Assembly (NCBI GenBank): GCA_030141605.1 | Contig: JAQGDQ010000045.1 | Location: 310,001-374,000 of the forward strand | Source: Tubiluchus corallicola | Lineage: Eukaryota; Priapulida; Priapulimorpha; Priapulimorphida; Tubiluchidae | DNA: 64,000 bases | Reading direction: 5' to 3' | In this document: positions 26,901 through 41,900 of the stretch, one piece after another | Layout of the letters: every line of letters begins with the position of its first letter | Numbering within the stretch: position 1 is the stretch's first letter | Notes under the pieces: model-generated | What the model was told of the DNA's origin: nothing | The model's database searches: none | What the model saw: the letters and a program-made list of their open reading frames with translations, nothing else | Translations under genes and position numbers: made by a program

Positions 26901-29900
26901 TCTAGCTTGGTGCGAGGTTAATCTTTGATTTAGAATTTTTCACGAATTTTGCTTTAAACAGCAGAAAACTCTTAACTTGCTAGTGGAAATTATGACTTAA
27001 ACTCTATGGTTGGCAATGCATTCTATAACATTAAGGACTAAAAGTAATTCAAATCCGTTCACTAGACACGCCAAATTATACCAAAGAAAGCAATAACTGC
27101 AACACACTAAGAGTCTTCAAAAACGATATTCCTTTTTGGAAGTGCAAAACTGGTAATGTCAAACAAATTGGAGCAACCAAGTTACTAATATGTGAGCTGA
27201 CCCACTGTTGAAAAGCATTAATGTCACAACTGATAAACTCCATTCAGATTGACAAACTCGTATTTTCCTGGTTTTAAATACATTTCTCCACAAGGAGAAT
27301 GATCGCGAGTGTAGCCAAAGTCGATAATAATTTTTGCAAAGTTGCGTGCAGTTAATAATTTAGGTCCCTCGTGGATTACATGTATGTTTGATGACTCAAT
27401 GAAGCTTAACCTAGTGGACAGGCATTTTATTCAGTGTTTTGATTTGTTCACTGCATACTGACTGTATCGATCATTTAGAGAGTAAGCTTGTTGAAAGGCT
27501 CTAAACTCAGTCATTCATCAATATTGCTGAGTGCTTCTTATCTTCACTTGTTCTGTCACTTGTTACCACGTATTAGCACACGTCTGCCACAGCTGCACCT
27601 TCTTTGCAGAACCACTTCAGTGCAACTGCACCTTTGCAGAATCACTTCAGTGCAAGCTAATGCATTCCCTTCTCATCCGATGCCCAACTGGTAGTATCAG
27701 TGGAGATACTACTTGCTGCAAATGTTGTTAGATTACTTTTCTGAGAGAAACTAAAGGCATTATTGAGACAGTTCCGGCCATTAAAACATATTTATTGAAA
27801 AAAAATTACTAATGGTAAATCATGGTGCTTCCACTAAATGGCCTTGCGTTGAATACGCTAGTTCTCGAGAGCTAGATTAATATGAATGTGCCTTCTTTTT
27901 TAGCTGCTATTTTGTTGGACATTTTTTGCTTCTAGAAACATTTTTGAAACCGCAAGCCACTGTCGAGTCAGTGCTCTCTGAAGAATACATACAACAGTCT
28001 TGCCTCATAATTTGACACAACAAAAAAGTTTAAATTACTCTATTCTCTGGTGCCTTTGTCGCTAAAATTTGATACAAAATATGGGAACTTTTTTTCACAT
28101 TAGATATGGCTTCACTTGTTTTGCATACTTATTGGGAATATTCTTGTACATGAAGCAGCCATTTTGTCACGACTCACAAAGCTGGCGTTTACTTGACTAT
28201 GTTACAAAACTATATAACGAAAAAGTGACATCTTGTATTGTTAATTGAATTTCAGCTTTCTTGTCTTGTAATATGTGACATATCTTTGCATGAAAAAGAA
28301 TGTTCATTATCTTTCTTTGATAATTCTGGGATTTTGTCAAGAAGTGATTTAAACGTGTTTTTCAAGCTGAAACCACAAATAAAATTTCATTAGCTACTTG
28401 GAGTGCTTGCTGAAAGACATGCAACGTGTCTAAGATTATAATGCCTAATGTTAAAGAAAGACCATTGAAGTGAAGTTTGGTGAAATATTTAGAAGAACAG
28501 AAACACAATGCGGCAGAAGTATTTACAAAACAAACTTCTGGGCATAGTTAGCTAAGTGTTTCGTAAAGTACATGAGCACTTTTATTTAACAGCACAGAAA
28601 TTTAATATTAGTTAAGGTGTTCTGTTTTAAAGTCTCTTTTCCGTGAAAACTATCTTCACTTTGTAAGTTTAGTGTCTTGAAGGCATGTGTGTAAAATTTT
28701 TGCTACTTGTTTAAATTTTAGAAAAAAGGTGCATGTTGTAAACAAATTTTTAATAGCAGAGTTAGCTTAGGGCAAAACCTGCTTCGGTTCACACTAGCAC
28801 ATTTGCACAAAATCTTCCCACTTTGATCTGCATTTGGTCACATGAAATGACACTTGCAAGAAAATATTATCGTCATTACTGTATGTCTTATTAGTATTTT
28901 TGTGGACATCCTCTCTGTTCGTTTGAAACCTTAATAACGCTGATTTCGTTTTCCACTGAAAAATTAGCGTCACATAAAAATTCTTGAATTGCAGGACAAT
29001 TATTACCATTTATACCTATTACATCAATATATTTGTACTTGCTGTAAATTTTGTATGACTTTTAATTTACTTAGTTTAACTGAAGTAGTTCAATCAAAGT
29101 ACTTACTAAGTAATTTATTACCATTTTTGAAAGTTATTAAAATGAAAATAATGTTAACCAGGATAACACAAAAACAGATTAACAATTATTAAATTCTCCA
29201 GCTTTGTGTACTTAAGCTACCTTTAGCTATCTCTGATTACCGTATTAAAATTGTAGAAGTCAGTGAGCAAATGTCTTGATATTAGTCAGCTTTTTTGATA
29301 CATTGATTTCTAAAAATGCATGGCGAATATAGACAGCTCGCCTTTTTCCTTGTAAGATTAACATTGTGAAAATCATTTATGCTCTATGAATCATCTACAG
29401 GGATTATTTTTTACCTACTAGACATTATTTAAAATCCATTTTTATTGAAAATTTTTCCAGCAAATTGTGTATTCTAAAAATTCGGCTTCAAATTTTTCAC
29501 CGCTTTTAACCCAAGTCCTAGATTAAGTGTTGGAACATTTAACTTTATGATTCTTTCTGTGACTGTTTACATAATTTTCTGTGCGTGGTGTAACATTCGG
29601 GTCACGAAATTCTTTGCTAGCTCAACTGGGCCTCGAACTTGGGTCAGGCAGCTTAGGTCAAGATGGATTGCTGAACGGGTCGGTGACTCCAAATGTTAAA
29701 GAGCAGCAATATTTGTTTAAATCCTAAGGCAGTTACAAGCGCAGGAAGGGTCGGTCCTTCCTAAACTACAGAGAATGGTCCAATGGTGATACAGTGTGAA
29801 CGAAAACGGTGAACACAGCAAAGTATAAATAAACAAACTGTTTGCCATAGTTTCAACATTTTAATTGGCATAATTAATTAATTAATCAAAAAACAATAAA

Positions 29901-32900
29901 CAAAAACTCACAACTTGCACAAGAACAGCAGTGTACCCTTCATTTAATATAAGTCCGTTGGCGTTTCACGTAGCCCGGACGTCTCCCGTAAAGTTCCGGA
30001 GTTCACGCACTTAGGTAGCTGGAATCACTTTGCTAACAGCCTCGTCGGCAACGGCGATTGCACCAATGTTCCACTCGCCTGACTGGCTTAACGAGACTAG
30101 CGTATGGTGACAGACCACCAGGATTCTTCTGACGACCGTGTAACGTCTTGGCAACATTTGTAACATTGTTAGAAACTTTATAGAACATTTAACATTTAAA
30201 TCTTTCTTGCTTATTAATCTGTTTATTCACAAAGACTGCTGCCATGATAAGTCTAGAGAATGGTACCTCTCCTTCTAATGAGTCAGGTACCAGGCTTTCA
30301 GACTGTATAGAAGTCTGCTTTTTGTGCCGTTTTGGTTGGAAACTCGACCATCATGGAAGCATACCCATCACAGGAAAATGTCATTTGCCAAATACCAGAC
30401 GTATGGCTCACATTCTGTCTACTCAAGATAATGACTGGTAGTGTGAACAATTCAATTCACTTAGCTAAGTACAAGTCATCAAGTTGATTATAAAAGTATA
30501 CGATGCAATGTCTTGTCGGCCAACGCCCCCACAAAGACAAAAATCAATTGGCCTTTTAGCTGAGTCGGCCCTTTAACAACTATATCCGTAACCTCGTGGA
30601 ATAATCTGCACCTCTCAAGTCATACCTGTCGTGACCCAGTTAATCATCCAATCACAGCGGTATTATAGGTATGAGATCATGAAGTCAAAATTTGGTCCAA
30701 AAGTTGAACTGTAACATTTCTTTGTCGAACTCCCAATAGGTGGAGCCAGCAGTTTATAACGTTTACCAAATTCGGTTAATTAGTTATTAATAACAGGTTC
30801 AATACAATAAATTCAGATATAGCTAATAGTTCTTTCAAATGCCACGTAAATGTGTTATTATGTTAAATGGCTACTCATTTTAATCTGCTAAATACGACCG
30901 TGACACAAGGTATATTTGCAACAGCCCTTGCATATCGCAAAAAATAGTCTAATTGTTACCACTTGAGTCTATAATAAGTGTTCCAAAATTTGTAAGAGAA
31001 ATTACGAAAACAAGCAAAAAAGATTCTTCGTACATGCATGCATATTTCAGAACCAAATTTCTTATTTTATTCTCTTTGGGCTTCAACTTTTGTTAAAAAA
31101 AAAGAATATTATATTCAATGCTGTGTATCTGATAGCTTTTGTCTTCTATTGAAAAATCCTATACTGTTGACAGATATAAATCTGCTTTTAATTGCTCGCT
31201 CATCAATAATCCTTTGTGCAAATTGGAAGAAAATCCCACTTTTGGCACGGCACATTTTGTAAACGGGCTGCATGTGTAAACTGGAATTGATGCTTACAAT
31301 TATAGCTGTGGTATTTGGGCACATTTCTATACATAATGACAAGAAACTATTAAACTATGTTGAAAAACTCATTGCAGCAGATGACTATATTAACAAAACG
31401 TCTTATAACGAATTAAACAAATGATATAATTTAATATCATAGCATCACAGAGTGACAAGTAAGGTAATTCTGTGTAAATATCAGCATGATATGACGCTAA
31501 GTTTTGTATGCAGACTTCACATTAGGAGTAAGCATTCTCTATCAGAAATTGAATTTGAATCGAATTGAATTTGCGACTTTCGAACTCGAGTTGGACCAAA
31601 TTTCGAGATTTCGAATCCAAATCGAATTCGAAATCTGTTTTAAAGATTTTCGAATAAATTTTCGAATTATTAATAAAAAGCAGTTTCACAAAAATCATGT
31701 TTATTACTTGATTTTATTCTGCATTCAAATTGCAGGCAAATTATGCTGATTGCATAACATTTCAAACGTTTTAATGCTAAACAATGCATGTAGTTGAAAT
31801 ACTGAATTATTCAAATCTATAATTTTAGGTTCGAATCAAATTCGAACTAAAAAAAACTCATTTAAATTGAATTTGAATGTTCGATGCTCAGACTACTTCA
31901 CATCAGCCAAAACTTGTTTTATGGAGTTTCAAAATTATGTTAAGCGGTCTGTTTTATTAAGTTAATGCATAAAAATAAGCAATTTTGTCTGCAAATTGCA
32001 GGCTTCACAATGCAAATAAAACAAGGCAAAAAATTTAGTGTGAGAGAAAAGACTAAAAATAGAATTTGTCCATTAAAATTATCTTCTTAATGCGTAATTA
32101 GTTTGTTCATGAATTGTTTACTTGCAGACATTGTTATCAGCAGCAGATGAGTCGCAAAAGAGGGTTTCACCACCCCTGGCTCAACAAGAAGACCTTTTGG
32201 AAGATGTGAGTAGGGTGGGTTATTATACTCTTAATATTAATAGCTATACATATTAATAGCCATGCAGTTGTAATTTGTATTGTAGAAAAAGTTTATTGGC
32301 TGCAGCATTTTGATCTCACAACATGATTTCAACTATGAATATCAAAGTTTATAAATAGATTAATGCCACTAACTAAGAAATTAGTTGTTCACCAGAATAA
32401 TTGTACATTCAAAAGAAATGTAGACTTGTCAAAGCAACACACATAAAGACCACATCTGGAATGCTAATGAGCCCTTTACCTTAACAAAGTTTTGTCTTAT
32501 TATGAAAGGTAATAATACGGGATAGAAAAATGAAAATAGTTATACATGTAAATAACCACACAGATACTTAGATTTTAGAATATCCACTTATTATGTTTTC
32601 AAGAAAATGAAAAAGGAAGAAAAGCTAAATAATCTTGTAGAAAGAACTATTTACATTGTACATTGTAATTATATTGTGGAAATATGGGAACGATGGCTTT
32701 CTTTATTTAAAAAGATAAAAAAATTTGTTGTTAACATGGACACTGAAATGCCATTAACTTCGCTCGAAACTGTTGCATGGAGTTTGTTTCTGTTATACTG
32801 TGAGAAGTTCAAGCCACTTAGTATGGATCGTGTTATGTGTCTCTTATAGAATGAGTGTTCTTAATGTTTTTCACATTGTTGCAGACTTCTGATTATTATG

Positions 32901-35900
32901 ATAACTAAATTGTGCCATTTATAGTATCTACAGCATAATGACGTCATGTGTTGCTTTTGTTGCTGCAAACGTGGTTGCATTATCCAATAATTGTCTGGCT
33001 ATTAAAAGTATTTGGTCAAACTAAGGCACAGCTTTTCTGTTCATCAAACTTTTCCAAAATCTCAACAGCTAAAAAATGCCACTCTTTTTCCAGTGATGAC
33101 GTATTAATGAAATTATTATTCTAAGGGATACCTTTGTATAAGCTGATTACATCACTTGCGCTTAGCTGAGTTGATTAATGACATCCTATATGAGAACTGA
33201 ATTAACCGGATTTAATGCAATTTCACCTATTATCTGCTGGCTGTATGTATTGGTAGATAGCACTTGGCTTGTTTCTGTTGCGCTTAATCTATCCTGACCT
33301 ACTTGCTTCTCATCCATCAAAGGAAACTTCATTACTGCAAGAAATGTTTGACAAAGCTCGACATCGCACTTGAGTAACGCGAATTACTTTCTTTCCAATC
33401 TTTTACTTTAGGCATATTGTGGTACAACATAGCTTTGCATAAGAAAAAGCGTTTTGGTTTTTTTTACTTCCTACGTAGCAGACTGCCTAGTTTTATATAA
33501 CTTCACTTACAGAAGAATTTAGCTTCTTTTATTTTATTCATCTCAATGTCTGAGTACACAAATTTTGTACTGCATTAATTTCTGTTGTGACCATTTTCAT
33601 TTTGCTGCTGGTCACTATTTGAAGGCTTTTTTGAGTTTTGTTAACTGTAATAACTTCTCTATTAGCCCGATAATCTTAGTTTCACATTGATTACAAATAG
33701 TGACTGCAGAACAACAAAATTAAGATTTTCACAAAAAGAATCAAGCGGTCAAAAATGTTTTCGTATGCCAAAAACAGACCAAAGAAATACTCGGCAGTAC
33801 AATATTTAACATTGCTGTCTTGAAATTAATTTACAATTGTCTGAAGTGAAGTGCAAGGATATAGAATTTATGACCTCGGAAGATCATAGAGGTTTAATTA
33901 AATGCAGTTTGTCTGATTAGGGTGATAGAGGTGATGGAGTTGACTGAATTTTGTACAGCTTGATGTTTGGCTGAAAAGGGCCAAAATATGAAATACTAGG
34001 TCCTAACTTTAGTACCTTTTGGATATTGCAGCCAGGCCACTGTTTTGTACAAAGTAAATTCCTAATAGTGGTGCTTACGTACTGCTATAGTGAGTTAACT
34101 TGAAAATGCTCAAGCCAATGTACTTGAACAGACAAGGTAGATACTCCAAACAGCAGACACGATATTGTACCAGGATGTGATCTTTGTCAGAGTTCAATGA
34201 AATGACAAATTGGCAAATTGAAACATAACTGATTAGAGTAGGAAAAAAGCCAAATGATACGTAATTTAACACCAAAAATGTTAGTGCATTTTGCTTGTGC
34301 ATCATATGCGGTGTTCCTGCAGTATGGTTGGAAGACCATACATCATTACCTGACTGCCAGGCCCTGCACTGTTTTTTCTTTTCTCTCGTGACTGTACTCC
34401 ATGACTGCAAATAGAGGGAATTTATGTATATTATGTATGTATTTATGTTAATATATATAATAAAATAGAGTTATAATAATAATAATAATAATCCATGACT
34501 GCCATTTACCTTCACATAAACTGTATTTTGCAGGAACAGGTTAGCAGCACAGTCGCCCTCTCAGATGCAGTTGGTGCAGAGCTGACAGGGGATGAGGAAG
34601 AGCCAGTTGATGTGGAACTACCTCCTCCTATGGAGATACAGTCTCACTTTGGTGGCTCACAAGACAGCGATGGAGGGAAAATTGTAAGTAACAAGAATTC
34701 TTAATTACAAGATTCTATTGGAATAAAAAACAGAAATCCTTGTAAAACTTGGTTTTGTATTAACAACTATTAGTAAGTTTCTTGCAATAGTTCTTATATA
34801 TGAAGCCAATGCTGGTAAGCCAGAAGCAGGTTAAAATGATATATCCTTGAGTTTCAGCAGACACTGTGCAATTTGTGCTTGCAGGGAAAGGATGTAACTT
34901 TGACATTACAATGCTATTTTAAAAAAGTATTCACTTTTGTTTTCATTATATATTTTAACATCACTATTTATCCAAATAAAGTTAGTCTTTAGTGTTATCG
35001 TTAAAGTTAATCCTTAATGTTATCATAAATGCATTAAAAGCTGAATTACACTTTTGGTTACATGGTGTCTGCAAATATAAGCATTAATATTTTACCAAGG
35101 AAAAAAGTTGATGCTTTTTTTATTATTTTAATTTTCAAAATTTTAATTCTGAAAATACACATAAGTAACAAGATGAAATAACACGGTAGTAAAGTAAACA
35201 AAATAAACAACCTGTAAAAGTGAAAACCTTCTAAATGAATTTCACTGCTTGTTATTTTGCAATTCAAAATTCAAAAACAAGCTGACAATGAATATTATGT
35301 GCTAATGTTTCTTTAAGTTTGTAGACTTTTTTCTAACTTGACATAAAAAACAAAAAATCTATTAATGTTATATTAACATTTGTTTTGGTAGTTTAGGAAA
35401 CCTGAGCAGAGTGCATTTGAAAATTAAATTTTCATAAAAATAAAAAAAATGACATGAAAGTAGTTGTTTTTAAATTAAAAAATAATTTATACAAGTTATC
35501 TGGAGTCTGTTTTCCAAGTGAAATTCTTATTTTTGAATGGGAATTTGTTTGTCCATTGCTGTGTCTGAAACCCACCCACTGTAAGGGATACATCTGGAGC
35601 TCGTTTATAGCATTTAAATATAAAACTGTGTGATAAATGTGTGTGTGTAATGGAATGAGCAAACTGCGGAAATGAGACAGTTTGTGGTGGATTTTGCTGG
35701 CAATGCTCCTAGAAGTTATATTTAGACATGGCTTCAGGTTGAAAAGTGCCTTTCAAATTCTTTTGGGTGGAGCTTTCAGCATCTGCTCCTAAGCTGTGCA
35801 TGCTTTCGTTGTTGCTAAGTTGTCAGTGATGTCTGCTGTGCGCAACACATCTCAGTAGTGTGTCTGCTGAAATTGCCATTTTTACTTAAGCTGCAAATCT

Positions 35901-38900
35901 TATTTTGTTTTTCAGCCATCAAACCAGTCGTCGTGTCGGAGTAACCCAGAAGTGACTATACGAATTACTCCTTCTGATTTAGCAACTGAGATTGAGCAAA
36001 TAGTGAAACAGCAAATGGTAAGTTTGAATTTTTCGTTGCCTTCGTAGTGTTTCGCTACCTGCAATTCATACTCAAAATACTCGAATCATTTTTAAAGTTC
36101 CTAAGTAGTTTAATCAGTCAATGAAAACAAGTCATTAGACTTCTTTAGCTTGGAAATTTTTGCATACCATATTGTACTAAATGAAAAGTAGAATAGAATA
36201 GAACTTGGTCAATGGCAGGGGGTTATCATTTGTACTGAAGAACATTCATGATGTGCATTGTGTCTTAAATAGAGATAGACGTTTGACGTGGTGTCGACAT
36301 AAAACTGCTGAAGAAATGTCTGATCTAAGCAAAATGCTATGTCTCTGAAAGACTAGCAACAATGTGTGCATTTATTTATTACAAGAATTTTTATTTTCTA
36401 TTTCAGTATTCTTCTGTACTCAGTTCTGCTCTTATGATGTGTATTAGAAAAAGTAATTGACACCTCAGAATTTGAATTCAGTTCATACCGACAACTAATA
36501 GATTGAATAATTAAAACAGTTGAAACACGCAATCAGCACAGTTAAATTGTGATGATACCGAAATGTTTAACATATTTTTGGGATTCTTAATGTGCAACAA
36601 AATCACTCAATACCCATGATTGTCAAATTTGCAAAAACCAAAAATTATATTCGATTTGAATTCCATTTGTGGCAGACTATACTGACGTCGAATAAATGGC
36701 TGAATGGCAGCTTTCAATTTGGTAACTGTTATTTGGTTTGCGTTCATATTATATCACTTTAACCTCACAAAATATCCATTTTTCTACACATTGCTCTTTC
36801 ATTTTTATTAATGTGGAAATCAATTTAATGAATTTATAGGAGCAAGACGAAAGTCAAGATGAATCTGAAACATGCGAAGCTGAAACGTCACCTGAGCAGG
36901 TGCAACACCAGCAGCAAGAAGCATTGAAAAAGCGTACCTATGTGCTACGCGAGCTTGTTGATACAGAAAAGGATTACGTACGAGACTTGGGTGTGATCGT
37001 AAACGTAAGCATTCCTGACAACTTACAGAAGATAAATAGAAGCCCACACACTGTGAGCTAGAAACCGCCATTCAAAGCAATGTTTGTGGTGTGACCAGAG
37101 CCTGGCTTATTATCAAGGACAGCCTTTTAAAATAAGCCATTGATCAAGTAGAGCTATCTTAGCTACATTTGGTCGTATGTACAGCCTCTGTCTGTGTGAT
37201 AGCCAAAATTAGTTTGGTGAATTAAATCGTACATTGTCAGGTTTATGGAAGGTGGTCACCCGGTCCATTTACTGATTACTGATCTTTAACCTCAAAGTTC
37301 ACATGTGATGATCCAAGACCATTCGTTTACCCTATTGTGGACTAGTGATGATCCGAAACCATTTGTTTACCCTTCTGTGTGACTAGTGTATAAATGTAAT
37401 AATAAGTAAATAAATAAATAATAAATAAGAATGACTCACATTGGTAATTAAATCATAAAATGTAGAATGTAACCATGAAAAGGTCTAAAAACTGGAGAAT
37501 TCAGAAACATATTGCGACGTTACATCATCTACACAGTTTCTGGCAGGGATATTTAATTATTTGATTTATCAATAGGTAAGGTGGTAACTTTTCATGTTAG
37601 TACTAAAATTCATTAATGCAATCGTGAATTCTATTAGTTGGCAGCAGTCTCATTTAGCAGCTGGGAGATGCGTAACCACTTTCCTTGAATTCTATTCAGC
37701 AGCATGTGGTCTAGACACTATAGACAGCAGTTAACTTTCAGCTTAATTACGGGTGCTTAGTGAAATGAACAAAATGATTAACTGCAAATAATCAGTGAAT
37801 GATTAATTTGTTATTAAAATTCTGGCAGCATATTTGGATAATTTCTCATCTAGTGGTCGATAATTTTGTTTCACTTTTGCTAGAGGGTTTTTTTATAATG
37901 ACTAGTGGTCAATAATTTTGTTTCACTTTTGCTAGAGGGTGATCTATATTCATTTATAACTCCGATACCTTTAGGCTTTCTTCAATTAGGATAATATTAA
38001 CATTAGGTCTGAGAAATTTTGTAAATGAGTGATCAGTTGTATAGTAATTACAATAGCCAGTTTACAAGTGATCATACAGCCCTGGATCTATTCCCAGGCT
38101 AGCATCTAACATTTTTCACCCAAATTGTTTGTCAAGTACTTTAAATAATTCAAAATTAAACATGAATAGTATGATTACTGCAGGGGTTCATGGAACTGAT
38201 GAAAGAGGGACCACTTCCTGAAAACATGGAGGAGGGAAAGGATCGAATTGTTTTCGGCAACATTCATCAAATATATGACTGGCACAGAGAGACTTTTAGT
38301 CCAGAGTTGGATAAATGCATTGCTGAACCGGATAGGCTTTGCCCTTTATTTATTAAATATGTAAGCATGTGGTATTAATTTACATTTGTTTAGGATATTA
38401 AGTTATGTTTTGTTATTTATAACTGCAAAATGTGTGTGCTTAAGTACCAGACACTTCGTAATTTGCATTGTAACTTTTGTAACCAAAAATATGCAGTGCA
38501 ATGAAAGCCTGATAAATCCATTTATAGTCTCATTCAGCATTGTGGGTTAACTCGATTCTGCCATGCAGTCTTGGATCACCTTCACAAAATTGTGCATGGA
38601 TTGCATTAACTTCACTTTTCATCACTGTGCAAAATGTTTTGTGATAAATTGTCAATCTTGACTCTTATTACTGTCACTGGCACATGTTGTAGCATGCTTA
38701 ATCGACACATTCTTTGCGAATGCTTCTACATGTTACGTGGTAATCATTACCACTTGTCTGCAATGCTGCAGCTTCAGAAGTCATTGCTGACTGGTGGTTA
38801 CTATCCAGTCAGTTCTTGAATTCTGAAACCGTCCTTCATTTGTGTTTTTGTTTCTATCCTTTTCATGTTATCCTTGGTTTTATTATTGTTTACATTTATT

Positions 38901-41900
38901 TTCTGTGATTTATTTTTTGTTGATTGGTTTTTGTCTGCTTCCTGAATAATTCGTTACAGAGTATCTTTTATATAGAGTTTTTTCTTTTACTTATCTGTTT
39001 TTTTGTGTTTAATTTGTTGTTAGAAAAATTGCAAAATTTATCTTGTATTAATTTACAGTCAGGAACATGGCTTAGCAAACTGTCTATTTATAAAGCAATT
39101 AGAAGCAATCATATGGCATATCTGGTAGTATTGAAAAAATCGAAAATTGAAGTTGCTTCATTTATGATCACTGATAATTAATTCCAGCTTACTAAATTTG
39201 ATGACTTTAACCATTGTCTCTCAAAATGTGCAATTTTTTATAGAATATAATCATTGGAGTTGCGACTGTACCTCCTCTATTTCTACATGCAACATCTCAC
39301 TCGATAGTAAGAATTTGTATGACGAAACACTTATTAATTGGGAAATGTAGACAAAAATCAAAGTTATATTCTTTATTCTACATGTTCTATACTTATTCTA
39401 AATATTCCCGCCATTCAGGTTTTTTTGTTTCATATGTCTAGTGTCCAGTATCAGGTAACTTGGTATTGAGCTTATTTCGGTTGTTCTAAAAGTGCATGTA
39501 AAGCCTATCAACTCTGGGTTTCCTGTAGGTTTTTATTAACTTTCCATTTACAGACTGTGAATATTGAGTGTTAAAAGCAAGAAATTATTGTGCATAAATT
39601 AAGTGATATTCTTATGTTTTTTTATATTTATGAACAAATTTTTTATATATAGGAACGCAGGCTTCACATGTATGTGGTATACTGCCAAAACAAGCCAAAG
39701 AGTGAGTACATAGTGCAGGAATTCGACACATATTTTGAGGTTTGTAGCTTCATCGTCATGTTTTCGTAGATGGTATCTTTGAGATTCCTAATGCTAAGTC
39801 AGCAATGCCTGTGGCATTCTTCTTCCGTAATTGATAAGTTTATTTTTGTCAGAAAGTAATTTCGGAGTTTTTTGCACTTGAAAAGCTGTTAAATTGGAAC
39901 TCTCGTTTACAAGCAGCTGTGTTGTGTTTGCGGTGTGCTGTCAGTGAATGGATGCTGAGTGGAGGAATTACTAGACTTCATACGTTTCTTTACCACTTCC
40001 TACTTTCGTTAGCAACCCTTCACTGAGTGGTGCACATACCAATAATTTTTATTTTGAAAATTACTATGGTTACAGTATTAAATGATGTGGGAGCAGCAAT
40101 AATTTATATATTGAATAAAATGCAGGGTATTTTTTGATATTGTATTTCTTGAAGAGTATGTGATTTATTAGATATCCGAGAGGCAATGACGAAGAGAATG
40201 CCTGCATTATTTAGGCTTGAAATCAGTTTAATAGACAGAAAAGAATCATTTTTGAAAGTAAAACATTGTCAATTTATAACCTTTCCCCGTAAGCAGTAGC
40301 ACACAGTGGGCCTTTTTGTAGACCTTTATAACCTTGTTAAGAATTGCTGCCTTTATCTGTAGTACTTTGATATTGATAGCATATACCCTGGCACATATCT
40401 TCTGCATTGAAAATGACCATATTAAACTGACAATCTTGACACATTCATTGAAATTCGGGGCGAAGAACTACTGTTTTCAAATATTTGCATGTTAAGTCAG
40501 CAAAGCTGTATTCTATTCCATGTGGTGAGAGGTTATCATGAAACCTTGCATCAGTGTGATGCTGAATCTTACATTTAGGTAGTTCTTTATCAGAAACCAA
40601 CTTGTCTTAAATACTTTGACAAAGTTCAATACAACTCTCCATTTATCAGTTTGTTAGAGTGAATTCCATCTCGATTAATATTTTTTCATAAGATGCGTTA
40701 AAAGATGGAACGTAGCCCAGAAGAACAGAAAGTCCCGAAAGAAACTGGAAAAGATAACAACACCATGTCGTTACACTAGTGTGCACTATCTTCAGGTCGA
40801 AATAAAAATGAAAAAGCACAAAAATCATTAAATATTAACTTTTTATTTTCTTTTTATTTGTTCCCCGATTACCTGACTGTTAGATATTTTTCATATGATT
40901 AGCGCTTTATAATGCTATTTCAATTTTGCAGGAATTAAGAGTTAAACTGTCATCCAAGTTATCTGTATCTGATCTTTTAATTAAACCAGTGCAACGTATC
41001 ATGAAATATCAACTTCTATTAAAAGTAAGTTTGCGAACACTGTTTTTTACAATACATTTCCTATTTTCGTATTTTTCTACATGTTTGACTATGTTTATTC
41101 TAGTTCTTTGGTCCGATTTGTATTACCAAGTGACCTGATTTGTAAATGACCACACTTCGTTTTAGGATTTTCTGAAGTATACAGACAAAGGTGGCCTTGA
41201 TACAGTTAATGCAAAGAAAGCACTTGATGTAATGGTTATTGTGCCAAAAGCAGCTGACGACATGATGAATGTTGGTCGACTTCAGGGTTTTACTGTGAGT
41301 TCAAAGTTCTTTTGTTTCACTTAGAGCTAGACTTACCTTAGTAAATTTGTGTCTTGATTTTCTTTTTTCACAAGAAACCTATATTATAAAATTGTGTTTG
41401 CTGTTTTAGCATAGTGCCGCTGATGTGAGTCATTCTCATGTTTGATGTCTTAGTCAATAACTTCTTATGATCATAGTATGGGTAGCCTATATAGAATGGG
41501 GATAAGAGGAATATATTCCTATTTAGCATTATTTGAGTCATTGTCAAATAAAGTGAGTGAAACATGTTTGAGGTTCATTAGAAGGTGTGTGCGTTAACAT
41601 TTACTTGCTGTTGTTATCACCATGCTCTCCTGAAAAACTTGGGAAAAAGACCTGTGCTTTTCAGGGTAAAATAACTGCACAAGGTAAACTATTACTGCAA
41701 GATACAGTTCTAGTTGCTGATTCTAAAGAAAAGCTAAAAGAACGGAGGGTTTTCCTCTTTGAGCAAATTGTGATCATCGCAGAGGTAGTGGAGCGGAAAA
41801 AAGATTGGAGCAATCCTATATATATATTCAAGGCATCAGTACAGGTAGGTCTCACAACTCTTTTTTTATATCATTATAGTAACAATTATAAATGCTATTT

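Larger units (their letters stand above)
26868..32127 (+). other. trio: trio intron 3 (5.3 kb)
   Basis: Contains two 31-bp copies of GCACC(TT)CTTTGCAGAA..CACTTCAGTGCAA (27595-27656), the less AT-rich block at 29588-30916 and the TTCGAA-rich patch at 31545-31886. No coding exon recognised. Confidence 0.55.
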
